Below, piece after piece: positions 1 to 8,271 of a stretch of DNA of 64,000 nt. The translations under genes were made by a program, and so were the position numbers. The DNA comes from CAVTWD01 sp963738325. GTDB lineage: Bacteria; Actinomycetota; Acidimicrobiia; Acidimicrobiales; Ilumatobacteraceae. The stretch spans positions 31,841 through 95,840 of the forward strand of contig CAVTWD010000004.1 of NCBI GenBank assembly GCA_963738325.1. The letters run 5' to 3'. Below the pieces are notes generated by a model. It made no database searches, was not told where the DNA came from, and saw nothing but the letters and a program-made list of their open reading frames with translations. Within the stretch, counting starts at the first letter, position 1. Each line of letters starts with the position of its first letter.

Positions 1-266
1 TCGCCCGCGCCGGATGGTTCCCCGACCGTCACAACCATCCCCGCAGGGTGATGCGCGTCCGGTGCGCGCTGCATGAAACTCGCCGCAACGACGCCTGCTG
101 CCGCGGGCCCATCGGGAGGGACACGCTCATGAGGTCCGAGCTCGGCTCTGATCAGGTCCTCTCGAGCACCGTCACGACGGGACCGTCGCCCGGCCACTGA
201 CCCCATCGCACGATCAACGAGCACTGACGCATCGCACGATCACTGAAGCGCAAGGAGCCGAACCCG

Positions 267-2627
267 ATGTCGAAGCACTTCAACGGTCGGATCGCACTCG
301 ACATCCGCGACTCCGAACCGGACTGGACGCCGTATCTGGCTCCCAAGGCGCCCGACGGGTCGCCGAACGTGCTCTTCATCGTGTGGGACGACTTGGGCTA
401 CGCCACCATGGACACCTTCGGCGGGCCGGTCCAGTGCCCGACGATGGCTGGCATCGCAGAGCGGGGTGTGAAGTTCGCGAACTTCCACACGACCGCCCTG
501 TGCTCGCCGACCCGGGCGTCGCTGCTCACGGGCCGCAACGCCACCTCGAACGGCATGGCGACGATCGCCGAGTTCTCGGCGGGCTTCCCCGGCATCTCGA
601 CTCGCATCCCGTTCGAGAACGGGTTCATCTCCGAAGTCCTCGCCGAGCGGGGCTACAACATCTACTGCGTCGGCAAGTGGCACCTGACCCCGGGTGAGGA
701 GTGCAACCTCGCCGCCTACAAGGGTCGCTGGCCGCTGGGCCGCGGCTTCGAACGCTTCTACGGTTGGCTCGGCGGCGAGACGAACTCGTGGTACCCGGAC
801 CTGGTCGAGGACAACCACCAGATCGACGCACCGGGCCGGCCCGAGGACGGCTACCACCTCGCCGACGACCTGTCGAACAAGGCCATCGAGTTCGTCCGCG
901 ACGCCAAGGTCGTCGACCCCGACAAGCCGTTCTTCATGTACTTCGCCCCCCAGGCCGGCCACGCCCCCCACCATGTCCCCAAGGAGTGGGCCGACCGCTA
1001 CCAGGGCGTCTTCGACGCCGGCTACGAAGCCATCCGCGCCGGGATCCTGGCCCGCCAGATCGAACTGGGTCTGCTGCCAGCCGGGACCGAGCTGTCCGTC
1101 ATCAACCCGCACGGCGAACCGGAACGCACGGGCCCCGACGGCCAACCGTGGCCGATGCTCGACACCGTTCGCCCGTGGGACTCGCTGACGAGCGACGAGC
1201 GACGCCTGTTCGCCCGCATGGCGGAGGTGTTCGCCGGCTACATCTCCTACTACGACGACCAACTCGGTCGGCTGCTCGACTATCTGGAAGCATCGGGGCA
1301 GCTCGACAACACGCTCGTCGTGGTCGTCTCCGACAACGGCGGCAGTGGCGAGGGCGGACCGAACGGCAGCTTCAACGAGTGGCGGTTCTTCAACGGCGTC
1401 GCCGACAGCGCCGAAGGGACGCTGCCCCACATCGACGAGCTCGGCACGCCCCAGTCGTACAACCACTACAACACCGGGTGGGCGTGGGCCTTCGACACGC
1501 CGTTCCCCTACTGGAAGCGTTGGGCTGGCGCCGAGGGCGGCGTGTCGGACATGTGCATCGTGTCGTGGCCGGCCCGCATCCCCGGCACCGCCGAGCCGCG
1601 CCACCAGTACATCCACGCCGTCGACATCGTCCCCACCGTGTACGAGCTGCTCGGCATCGACCCGCCCGAGGTCATCAAGGGCTTCCCCCAGAGCCCCATC
1701 GAAGGCGAGAGCTTCGCCGCCGCGCTCACCGACCCCGACGTGCCCGGCAAGCAGACGCAGTTCTACTCGATGCTCGGTCAACGTTCGATCTACCACGACG
1801 GCTGGCTCGCCGCGACGGTCCATCCGCCCATCAGCGGGTGGAGCCACTTCGAGCACGACGAGTGGGAGCTCTACCACCTCGCCGAGGACCGAGCCCAAGT
1901 CCACAACGTCGCCGAGAACGAAGCCGAACGGCTCCAATCGCTGAAGGACCTGTGGTTCTACTACGCCGGTCGCTACAACGGCCTGCCACTCGACGACCGG
2001 GCCGCCATCGAGCAGGTGCTCGCCGAACGGCCCCACGGCACCCCACCGCGCTCGCGCTACATCTACTACCCCGACTGCGCCGACGTCCCCGAAGAAGCGG
2101 GCGTCGCCATCGGCGGCCGGTCCTACACGATCGCCGCCGGGGTCACAATCGATTCGCCGGATGCGGAGGGCGTCCTGTACGCCCACGGCGGCGTCGCCGG
2201 CGGCCACAGCCTGTACGTGAAGGACCAGCGCGTCCACTACGTGTTCAACTGGGTCGGGACGTTCCTCCAGAGCATCTCCTCGAGCGAACCGCTGTCGCCG
2301 GGCGCTCATGTCATCACCGCCGAGTTCACCGTCAGCGGGCGCAGCGACCGGCCCGACATGCCCGGCGCGACCGGAACGCTCACCCTCTACGTCGACGACG
2401 CCGAAGTCGCATCCGGCGACATTGTCACCCAACCCGGCGCCTTCTGCCTGGTGGGTGACGGCATCTGCGTTGGCCGCGACAGCGCATCACCGGTCACACC
2501 CGACTACGCCGACCGCGGGACCTTCCCGTTCACCGGCGGCACCATCGACAAAGTCATCGTCGACGTCTCCGGTGAGCGCTACATCGATCACGAAGCCCAG
2601 GTCCGCGCCTGGTTCGCGATCGACTGA
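267..2627 (+). CDS. Arylsulfatase (type I sulfatase), 786 aa
   Basis: Type I sulfatases hydrolyse sulfate esters with a formylglycine made from Cys or Ser. The CSPTRAS signature starts at C79. The metal-binding DD pair is at D41-D42 in the WDDLGY segment, the GKWHL motif has K137 and H139, and a SDNGG motif lies near residue 355. At 786 aa it is long for the family because it carries a C-terminal beta-rich extension after about residue 600. ATG at 267 is supported by AAGGAG at 252-257. No signal peptide is visible, so a cytoplasmic location is likely. The start of the next reading frame follows within about 25 bp, so the two may be co-transcribed. The substrate cannot be read from the sequence. 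Family assignment is very secure. Confidence 0.93.
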   Translation: MSKHFNGRIALDIRDSEPDWTPYLAPKAPDGSPNVLFIVWDDLGYATMDTFGGPVQCPTMAGIAERGVKFANFHTTALCSPTRASLLTGRNATSNGMATIAEFSAGFPGISTRIPFENGFISEVLAERGYNIYCVGKWHLTPGEECNLAAYKGRWPLGRGFERFYGWLGGETNSWYPDLVEDNHQIDAPGRPEDGYHLADDLSNKAIEFVRDAKVVDPDKPFFMYFAPQAGHAPHHVPKEWADRYQGVFDAGYEAIRAGILARQIELGLLPAGTELSVINPHGEPERTGPDGQPWPMLDTVRPWDSLTSDERRLFARMAEVFAGYISYYDDQLGRLLDYLEASGQLDNTLVVVVSDNGGSGEGGPNGSFNEWRFFNGVADSAEGTLPHIDELGTPQSYNHYNTGWAWAFDTPFPYWKRWAGAEGGVSDMCIVSWPARIPGTAEPRHQYIHAVDIVPTVYELLGIDPPEVIKGFPQSPIEGESFAAALTDPDVPGKQTQFYSMLGQRSIYHDGWLAATVHPPISGWSHFEHDEWELYHLAEDRAQVHNVAENEAERLQSLKDLWFYYAGRYNGLPLDDRAAIEQVLAERPHGTPPRSRYIYYPDCADVPEEAGVAIGGRSYTIAAGVTIDSPDAEGVLYAHGGVAGGHSLYVKDQRVHYVFNWVGTFLQSISSSEPLSPGAHVITAEFTVSGRSDRPDMPGATGTLTLYVDDAEVASGDIVTQPGAFCLVGDGICVGRDSASPVTPDYADRGTFPFTGGTIDKVIVDVSGERYIDHEAQVRAWFAID

Positions 2628-2649
2628 ACGACGAACGAAGGAGATGGCC

Positions 2650-3328
2650 ATGGGCCAAGGAATCGGCGAGGTACTCACCTTCGCGGTGGGTGTCGCCATC
2701 AGCCCGGTCCCGATCATCGCCGTCATCCTGATGCTGTTCTCGGCGCGCGCCAAGGTCAACGGCCCGATGTTCCTGCTCGGGGTGGGTCGTCGCTCTCGCC
2801 GTGGTGAGCTTCGCCGTCTACTTCGCGTCGGACGCCACCGATCCATCCACGAGCAGCGGAGCCTCCGACGCGATCTCCTGGGGCAAGGTCGTCCTCGGCA
2901 CACTCCTCCTGGTGCTGGCCTTACGGAGCTGGCGGAACCGGCCGGCGCCCGGCGAACAACCGGACATGCCGAAATGGATGGACGGCATCGACGGCCTCGC
3001 GCCCGGCAAAGCGCTGGTCCTGGGGGTGCTGCTGGCCGGCGTGAACCCGAAGAACCTGATCCTCACCGTCGGCGCGGCGGCCAGCCTCGCCCAACTCGGC
3101 CTGGACACCGCCGACGCGGTGGTCTCGCTGATCGTCTTCGTCGTCGTCGGCAGCCTCACCATCGCCCTCCCGGTCGTCTACTACCTGGTTGGCGGCGACC
3201 GTGCCCACGCCGCGCTCGACAACCTCAAGGCGTGGCTCACGGTCCACAACAACGCCGTCATGTCCGTCCTGTTCCTCGTGTTCGGCGTCAACCTGATCGC
3301 CAACGCCATCCCGCCGCTCACCGGCTGA
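2650..3328 (+). CDS. Sap/GAP-family membrane protein, broken by one-base frameshift
   Basis: The product resembles the Sap (sulfolipid/peptidoglycolipid-addressing, LysE-like) family of six-helix membrane proteins. The first part, with AISPVPIIAVILML, is read in one frame up to a GGGG run at 2779-2782; the rest, starting SFAVYFAS, continues in the next frame to a stop at 3326-3328. Removing one G restores a continuous LLGWVVALAVVSFAVYF segment. AAGGAG at 2638-2643 touches the ATG at 2644 but is well spaced from the ATG at 2650, so 2650 is preferred. It lies directly downstream of the sulfatase. Whether the indel is real or technical cannot be told from this sequence alone. The transported substrate is unknown. 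Confidence 0.75.
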
Positions 3329-3339
3329 GCCGGGCATGA

Positions 3340-3600
3340 CCGAAGAGTTCGAACGCCGATCAAGTAAGTGGCATAGCCCTCAGCTCGCCGGGCTTGCAGG
3401 AACTCCTCGGCCAGCTGCCCCGTCAACTCCGAGGCTTCACAGGCATCGCCCTCGAGCCACCGGCTCAGGTGCGCCATCAGGCACATCTGCTTCTCAGCCG
3501 ACAATCGCGTGTAGCCCTCCGAAAGCAGCCCCGCCCAGAACCCAGCCGAGTAGGGAGCCAGCGGCCCCTCCACCCGGATACGACACCGTTCAACCATCAT
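3340..3600 (-). pseudogene. N-terminal fragment of a tyrosine recombinase
   Basis: About 82 codons match the N-terminal part of the neighbouring integrase remnant: RVEGPLAPYSAGF here against RVSGPLAVHAVGF there, and LMAHLSRWLE against LLAHLSRWLE. The match stops after EGYA, where the DNA runs into the end of the Sap/GAP gene. All catalytic residues are missing. GGAG just before ATG 3600 gives a plausible original start. This looks like the remains of one member of a set of related recombinase genes of the kind found in multi-integrase transposons; that link is inference. Confidence 0.7.
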
Positions 3601-3680
3601 CGGCTCCTCTCCAAACGAGATGCGGAGCACGATCGTGATCGCCCAACAGCCCGACGATTATCCCGAACCCGCCCGGACCG

Positions 3681-4558
3681 TCACCCCCGCCCACCAGCGC
3701 CTATACGCGCGAGAACCACGCAACTCGGGATAACGGCGCGCTCGGAGTAATGGCCGAGGAACGTGGACAGCAGCGGGAGCTGTGGCTCCACGTCGACTCC
3801 GGCCCGATACCAGCCGAGCAGAGTCGTGCAGGCAAAGGTGTGCCTCGCGTCATGCAGGCGAGGTCGGCACTGTTCCGAGCGAGGCCGCAGACCGGCGGCC
3901 CGCGCCAGGCAGGCGAAGACCTGCTGGAGGGTGACATACACGAGACCGCCGAGGCCAGCGGATGGGCGGTGTAGCCCTCAAGCGACAAGAACCGCAGCAG
4001 CGACCGAAGCGCCGTGACCAGCACCTTGGCCGAGCCGACATGGCGCCGACGGCACTCCCCTACGACGTAGACGTTCACCTCCCCGGCGGTCAGGTGCGAC
4101 AGGTCCAGGCCCTCGGGACCGTCCAGGCGGGACAAGAACGACCTGGCCTCGCCGACATAGCCACGGACCGTTGCCGCCGCCAAGCCCCGCTCGTGGATCA
4201 AGCAGTGGCGGTACTCCTCTACGACGGCATCCACCACCGTCTCCGCGGCTGGAACCATCGTCGGAGCAACCCCCAGACCGGCCACGTAACCGAGAAGCCT
4301 GATCATCGTCTGGGTGGTGGGCACCTCGGCGTAGCCCGCGGCGCGCCTGGCCGCGAGGAAGTCGGCCACCCGCGCCTCGGTCAACTCACCCGCGGGCAAC
4401 CCCTCTGCCTCAAGCCAGCGGCTCAAATGCGCCAACAGCTGCACGTGCCGGGCAGCGCGCTCTGGCGGGTAGCCCCGCCGTGTCAGCTCCTCACCGAAGC
4501 CGACAGCGTGCACCGCCAGCGGTCCACTCACGCGGACACGACTTGGATCCGTCGTCAT
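3681..4558 (-). pseudogene. Tyrosine recombinase/integrase with internal deletion
   Basis: Residues 1-200 form a typical core-binding, SAM-like domain of a XerC-type recombinase, ending at GYTAHPLASAV. The catalytic domain should follow, but its first half with the first catalytic Arg is absent. A C-terminal piece in another frame, at 3681-3941, carries RLHDARHTFA (the H-x-x-R box) and LLSTFLGH (the second His). The gene is therefore internally deleted and frameshifted and cannot make an active enzyme. With the fragment at 3340-3600 it marks a decayed mobile element inserted between the Sap/GAP gene and the metal-uptake operon, possibly also responsible for the loss of the 5' part of the Fur gene just to the right. 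Confidence 0.85.
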
Positions 4559-4697
4559 GGCTTCACGTCCCTCCCGGGCTCATCCCGGGTCGAGGAAGCC
4601 TCCACCACGACCGCCGGATTATGTGGCGCCCTCACGCCGGCAACGACGATCAACCAGGGCCGACGCTCTTCCCGTCACATAACTTCGGCCCGCGCAT

Positions 4698-4894
4698 AGG
4701 AGCTGGGTGCGGCGGTCGGCGGCGGACGCCACGACTACGCCCTGTGCCGAGCGTGCGGAGCAGTAGCCGTGACTCCTGCCGCGACTGAAGTCGAGGCGGT
4801 GGTTGCCCGTGCCGCCGCGTGGCTCCAGGGGATGGGGTTCGTCGCCGAGCGGTACCACGTGGCACTCGTCGGCACCTGTGCGCGGTGCGGGTGA
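4698..4894 (+). pseudogene. C-terminal remnant of a Fur-family regulator
   Basis: Reading from the stop at 4697-4699, the frame gives a peptide with HDYALCRACGAVAV, then a helix, then LVGTCARCG and a TGA at 4892-4894. The two CxxC pairs and the spacing between them match the dimerisation and zinc-binding half of Fur/Zur proteins. No DNA-binding domain can be found upstream; that region leads into the integrase remnant. The piece ends about 50 bp before the promoter of the metal ABC operon, so it may be the operon's former regulator. A second, complete Fur-family gene lies at the other end of the operon. Confidence 0.7.
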
Positions 4895-4940
4895 CGGTGC
4901 CGCGTCCGTCGCGACTTGATGGACCTGCCCGGATCGAGAA

Positions 4941-4979
4941 CTACTCTTGGCGCGAGTAGAGTGAGACCTATTATCACTC
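4941..4979 (+). promoter_or_regulatory. Promoter with two abutting inverted repeats before the metal ABC operon
   Basis: A good sigma70-type promoter is visible: TTGGCG at 4947-4952, 16 bp, then TATTAT at 4969-4974. Two inverted repeats cover it: CTACTC-N7-GAGTAG at 4941-4959 over the -35 box, and GAGTGA-N9-TCACTC at 4959-4979 over the -10 box. They share base 4959. This is the layout expected of an operator for a metal-sensing repressor. The most obvious candidate is the Fur-family protein encoded at 7810, but the binding is inferred. Confidence 0.6.
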
Positions 4980-5002
4980 AGGTCCGAAGAGGTAGGTGGA
5001 GC

Positions 5003-5959
5003 GTGTTGTCGCGTCGTCTCAGGATTGCGAGTACGGGAGCCGTGCTGGTGGTCGCGGCCGTGGCCGCCGGATGCGGTTCGTCGGGGACGTCGCAAGACAA
5101 CTCGTCGACCGCGACGACGGCGGGCGGCGGGTCGACAAGCGACGCTGCGGTCACGCTGAACGTGGTGGCGTCCACCAACGTCTACGGCGACATCGTCAAG
5201 CAGATCGCCGGGGACAAGGTGCACGTCACCTCGATCATCAGCGACCCGGATGCTGACCCCCACTCCTACGAGGCGAGCACTCAGAACCAGTTGGAGCTGT
5301 CGCACGCCGACGTGGTGATCGAGAACGGCGGCGGATACGACGACTTCATCGACACGATGCTGAAGGCAGCGAACAACTCGAAGGCCACGGTCCTCAACGT
5401 GGTCGACATCTCCGGCTTCACCGCGCCGGCCGGTGGCGGACTCAACGAGCATGTCTGGTACGACTTCGGCACCATCGAGAAGCTGACGGATCAGCTGGTG
5501 GCCGCGCTCTCGGCTGGCGACGCCGCGGACGCGGCGACGTTCACCGCCAACGCGGACGCGTTCAAGCAGAAGCTGCAGCAGATGATGGCCACCGAGGCGT
5601 CGATCAAGCAAGCCCACTCGGGTGACGGTGCGGCGATCACCGAGCCGGTGCCGTTGTACATGCTCGAAGCAAGCGGCCTGGTCAACAAGACGCCGGCTGA
5701 GTTCAGCGAGGCGATCGAGGAAGGCACGGAAGTCTCGCCGACGGTGCTCAAGGAGACGTTGGACCTGTTCACCACCGGGGCGGTCAAGCTGCTCGCCTAC
5801 AACGAGCAGACCTCCGGCCCGGAGACCGAGAAGGTGCTCGATGCGGCCCGTTCGAACAACATCGCGGTCGTCCCGGTCACGGAGACCCTGCCCACCGGCT
5901 TGGACTACGTCACTTGGATGAGCGACAACCTGTCGGCCATTCAGTCCGCACTCGGCTAG
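5003..5959 (+). CDS. Zn/Mn ABC transporter substrate-binding lipoprotein (ZnuA-like)
   Basis: Cluster A-I metal-binding lipoprotein that captures Zn2+ or Mn2+ outside the membrane. The reading frame is open from 4916, but the N-terminus from GTG 5003 (or TTG 5006) gives a clean signal peptide with lipobox VAAGC and lipidated Cys24, and leaves the promoter outside the gene. Likely metal ligands are the His of DPHSYE, the His of NEHVWYD, the Glu of ITEPVPLY where many homologues have His, and an acidic residue near the C-terminus. The His-rich loop typical of many ZnuA proteins is absent, so metal preference is open. First gene of a three-gene operon; the ATPase gene starts at the base after its stop. 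Confidence 0.88.
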   Translation: MLSRRLRIASTGAVLVVAAVAAGCGSSGTSQDNSSTATTAGGGSTSDAAVTLNVVASTNVYGDIVKQIAGDKVHVTSIISDPDADPHSYEASTQNQLELSHADVVIENGGGYDDFIDTMLKAANNSKATVLNVVDISGFTAPAGGGLNEHVWYDFGTIEKLTDQLVAALSAGDAADAATFTANADAFKQKLQQMMATEASIKQAHSGDGAAITEPVPLYMLEASGLVNKTPAEFSEAIEEGTEVSPTVLKETLDLFTTGAVKLLAYNEQTSGPETEKVLDAARSNNIAVVPVTETLPTGLDYVTWMSDNLSAIQSALG

Positions 5960-6841
5960 GTGATCCACAACCACCAATCGGTCGGCGTTGCGCATCCCGA
6001 ACGACCGACCGGGGAAGAACCTGTCCTCCAGATGCGCGACGCGGCGCTCGCCATCGGGGCCCGACCCCTGTGGTCGGGCCTGACGCTCGACCTCTACCCG
6101 GGTGAGTTCCTGGCCGTGCTCGGGCCCAACGGATCCGGCAAGACCAGCCTCCTGCGGGCGATCCTCGGCCTGGAGCCGCTCACCGCCGGAGCAGTGACGA
6201 TCGCCGGCCACCAGGTGCGGCACGGTAGACGGCAGATCGCCTACGTCCAGCAGCAACAGCGCATCGACCCGCTCACACCACTTCGCGCCAAGGACGTCGT
6301 GCGCCAAGGGCTGGACGGTCACCGCTGGGGGTTCGGCCGACCCGGAGGGGTGCCGTGGAACCGTGTGGAAGAGGTGCTGGCCGCGGTCGAGGCGGCACCG
6401 TTCGCGGAGATGCCGATCGGAACGCTGTCGGGCGGCGAGCAGCAGCGGGTACGCATCGCCCAGGCCTTGATCGGTGACCCGATACTGCTGCTGTGTGACG
6501 AGCCGCTGTTGTCGCTCGACCCGGGCAGCCAACGCACCGTCACCGCCCTCGTCGATCGCCGGCGCCGCGAGCACAACACGGCAATCCTCTTCGTGACCCA
6601 CGAGATCAACCCGATCCTCCCCTACGTCGATCGCGTCCTGTACCTGGCGGAGGGACGATTCCGGATCGGCACGGTCGAGGAGGTCCTCAACTCCGCGACG
6701 CTCGGTGAGCTGTACGGGGTGCCGATCGAGGTCATCCGCCGCGGCCAACACATCCTGGTCGCCGGCATCCCACCGACCCACCACGTCGCCTCCCACGCCC
6801 ATACCCCCCACCTCGTCACCTCCGAGCTCGGCGACCCGTGA
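5960..6841 (+). CDS. Metal ABC transporter ATP-binding protein (ZnuC-like), 293 aa
   Basis: ATPase of the metal importer. The Walker A motif GPNGSGKT, the ABC signature LSGGEQQR, the Walker B segment ILLLCDEP and the H-loop VTHE are all intact. The start is GTG 5960, immediately after the TAG of the binding-protein gene, so the two are translationally coupled. The C-terminal 25 residues contain several His residues (PTHHVASHAHTPH), a feature seen in some metal ABC ATPases and possibly involved in metal sensing, which is inference. Its TGA overlaps the GTG of the permease gene. Confidence 0.92.
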   Translation: MIHNHQSVGVAHPERPTGEEPVLQMRDAALAIGARPLWSGLTLDLYPGEFLAVLGPNGSGKTSLLRAILGLEPLTAGAVTIAGHQVRHGRRQIAYVQQQQRIDPLTPLRAKDVVRQGLDGHRWGFGRPGGVPWNRVEEVLAAVEAAPFAEMPIGTLSGGEQQRVRIAQALIGDPILLLCDEPLLSLDPGSQRTVTALVDRRRREHNTAILFVTHEINPILPYVDRVLYLAEGRFRIGTVEEVLNSATLGELYGVPIEVIRRGQHILVAGIPPTHHVASHAHTPHLVTSELGDP

Positions 6842-7752
6842 ACGTCTTCGCCCAGTCCACGACGGCGCCCGACTGGTGGCACCAGATCTTCAACTTCTCG
6901 AACTACGGCGAACTCCTCGGTCTGGTCCACAACTCGATCATCGCCGGCGCGGTACTCGGCATCGTCGGCGGTCTGATCAGCACGTTCGTGATGATGCGGG
7001 ACCTGCCCTTCGCCGTGCACGGCACCAGCGAGCTGTCCTTCGCCGGTGCGGCCTTCGCGCTGCTGATCGGCGCCAACGTGATCGTCGGGTCCCTCGCCGG
7101 CTCGATCCTCGCCGCCCTCGTGATCGGCGCGCTCGGCAGCCGGGCCCGCGACCGCAACTCCATCATCGGCGTCCTCATGCCCTTCGGCCTCGGTCTCGGC
7201 GTCCTGTTCCTCGCCCTCTACAAAGGCCGCGCCGCCAACAAGTTCGGGCTGCTCACCGGCCAGATCGTCGCCGTCGACACCACGCAGCTGACCTGGCTGA
7301 TCGTGATCCTCACCGCGGTGGTGATCGCCCTGGCGATCCTGTGGCGGCCGCTCAGCTTCGCCAGCACCGACCCCGAACTGGCCGCCGCCCGCGGCGTTCC
7401 CGTCGCCGCGCTCTCCCCGATCTTCATGGTGCTGCTCGGTCTCACCGTCGCCATGTCCGTGCAGATCATCGGTGCGCTGCTGGTGCTGAGCGTCATCTGC
7501 ACCCCCGCCGCCGCCGCGCTGCGAGTCACCGCCTCGCCTCGCATGGTCACGATGCTCAGCGTCACCTTCGGGTTCGCCTCCATGGTCGGCGGCATCCTGC
7601 TCGCCTTGGGCAGCAGCATCCCGATCAGCCCCTACGTCACCACCATCTCCTTCGCCATCTACATCGCCTGCCGCCTCATCGGATCTGCTCGTACCAAGCG
7701 TGGCTGGGTGTCCGGGCGCGCCAACCGTCCCGCCGGCGCGTCAGTCGCCTGA
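6838..7752 (+). CDS. Metal ABC transporter permease (ZnuB-like), 304 aa
   Basis: Integral membrane subunit of the ABC-3 family with about eight predicted helices, including the conserved stretches IVGGLISTFVMMRDLPFAVHG region near residue 45 and VGALLVLSV-like IGALLVLSVIC near residue 220. It starts with GTG 6838 in a four-base GTGA overlap with the ATPase stop. The C-terminal tail after the last helix is short and basic. With the lipoprotein and ATPase it forms a complete importer, and the Fur-family gene begins 57 bp further on. Confidence 0.9.
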   Translation: MNVFAQSTTAPDWWHQIFNFSNYGELLGLVHNSIIAGAVLGIVGGLISTFVMMRDLPFAVHGTSELSFAGAAFALLIGANVIVGSLAGSILAALVIGALGSRARDRNSIIGVLMPFGLGLGVLFLALYKGRAANKFGLLTGQIVAVDTTQLTWLIVILTAVVIALAILWRPLSFASTDPELAAARGVPVAALSPIFMVLLGLTVAMSVQIIGALLVLSVICTPAAAALRVTASPRMVTMLSVTFGFASMVGGILLALGSSIPISPYVTTISFAIYIACRLIGSARTKRGWVSGRANRPAGASVA

Positions 7753-7796
7753 CGTCGCTGAGCGACACCGTCGCCGCCGTGGACCCGATTCTCAGG

Positions 7797-7809
7797 TATT
7801 CTTATTCTT
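7797..7809 (+). promoter_or_regulatory. AT-rich TATTCT tandem directly before the Fur-family start
   Basis: Two copies of TATTCT lie back to back at 7797-7808, ending one base before the ATG at 7810. In this GC-rich DNA the run stands out. There is no Shine-Dalgarno sequence, so the gene may be read from a leaderless mRNA, or the run may be part of an autoregulatory Fur/Zur site with translation starting further in. Function is inferred. Confidence 0.4.
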
Positions 7810-8250
7810 ATGGCTGAGCTCCATTCGATCGTTCGACGCCAGGTGGTTGCTGCTGGACACATGTACACGCGGGGCCGGCAGGTCCTGGTGGAGGCGCTGG
7901 CGGCGATCGGTGGTCCGGCCACGACCCCAATGATCCAGCTGCAGGCGCCGGGTCTGGTGCAGAGCTCGCTGTACCGGAACCTGGCCGTGCTCCAGGACGC
8001 GGGGGTCGTCACCCGTGTCGACGTCGGCGAGGGACGGTCCTATTTCGAGCTGAGCGAACTCGTCACCGCGGAGCATCATCATCACCTCGTGTGCCGCGAG
8101 TGCAGCACGGTGGTCGACATCGCGCTGCCCGTCCGCGCCGAGCGTGCGATCGAACGTGCCCTCGGCGACGCCGCGCACGGCGCCGGCTTCGAGCTCACGG
8201 AGCATCGGGTCGATCTCGTCGGCGTCTGTGCCGCTTGTCGCGCCGCCTGA
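7810..8250 (+). CDS. Fur-family metal-responsive repressor (Zur-like), 146 aa
   Basis: Complete Fur-family protein. A winged-helix domain covers about residues 15-72 (recognition part SSLYRNLAVLQDAG), followed by the hinge and a dimerisation domain with HHHH at 89-92, CREC at 95-98 and CAAC at 140-143. The two CxxC pairs form the structural zinc site of the family. Its position at the end of a Zn/Mn importer operon suggests a zinc or manganese sensor rather than an iron sensor, probably acting on the inverted repeats at 4941-4979. It is the intact counterpart of the C-terminal Fur remnant at 4698-4894. Confidence 0.9.
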   Translation: MAELHSIVRRQVVAAGHMYTRGRQVLVEALAAIGGPATTPMIQLQAPGLVQSSLYRNLAVLQDAGVVTRVDVGEGRSYFELSELVTAEHHHHLVCRECSTVVDIALPVRAERAIERALGDAAHGAGFELTEHRVDLVGVCAACRAA

Positions 8251-8271
8251 CGCCCGGTTTGGCACCTGGCC

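Noticed and set aside
240..2432. Long open frame of 730 codons on the minus strand opposite the sulfatase
   Set aside because: It is a mirror of GC-rich codon use; the peptide is Val/Gly/Asp-rich without any domain, and the plus-strand sulfatase has all catalytic motifs.
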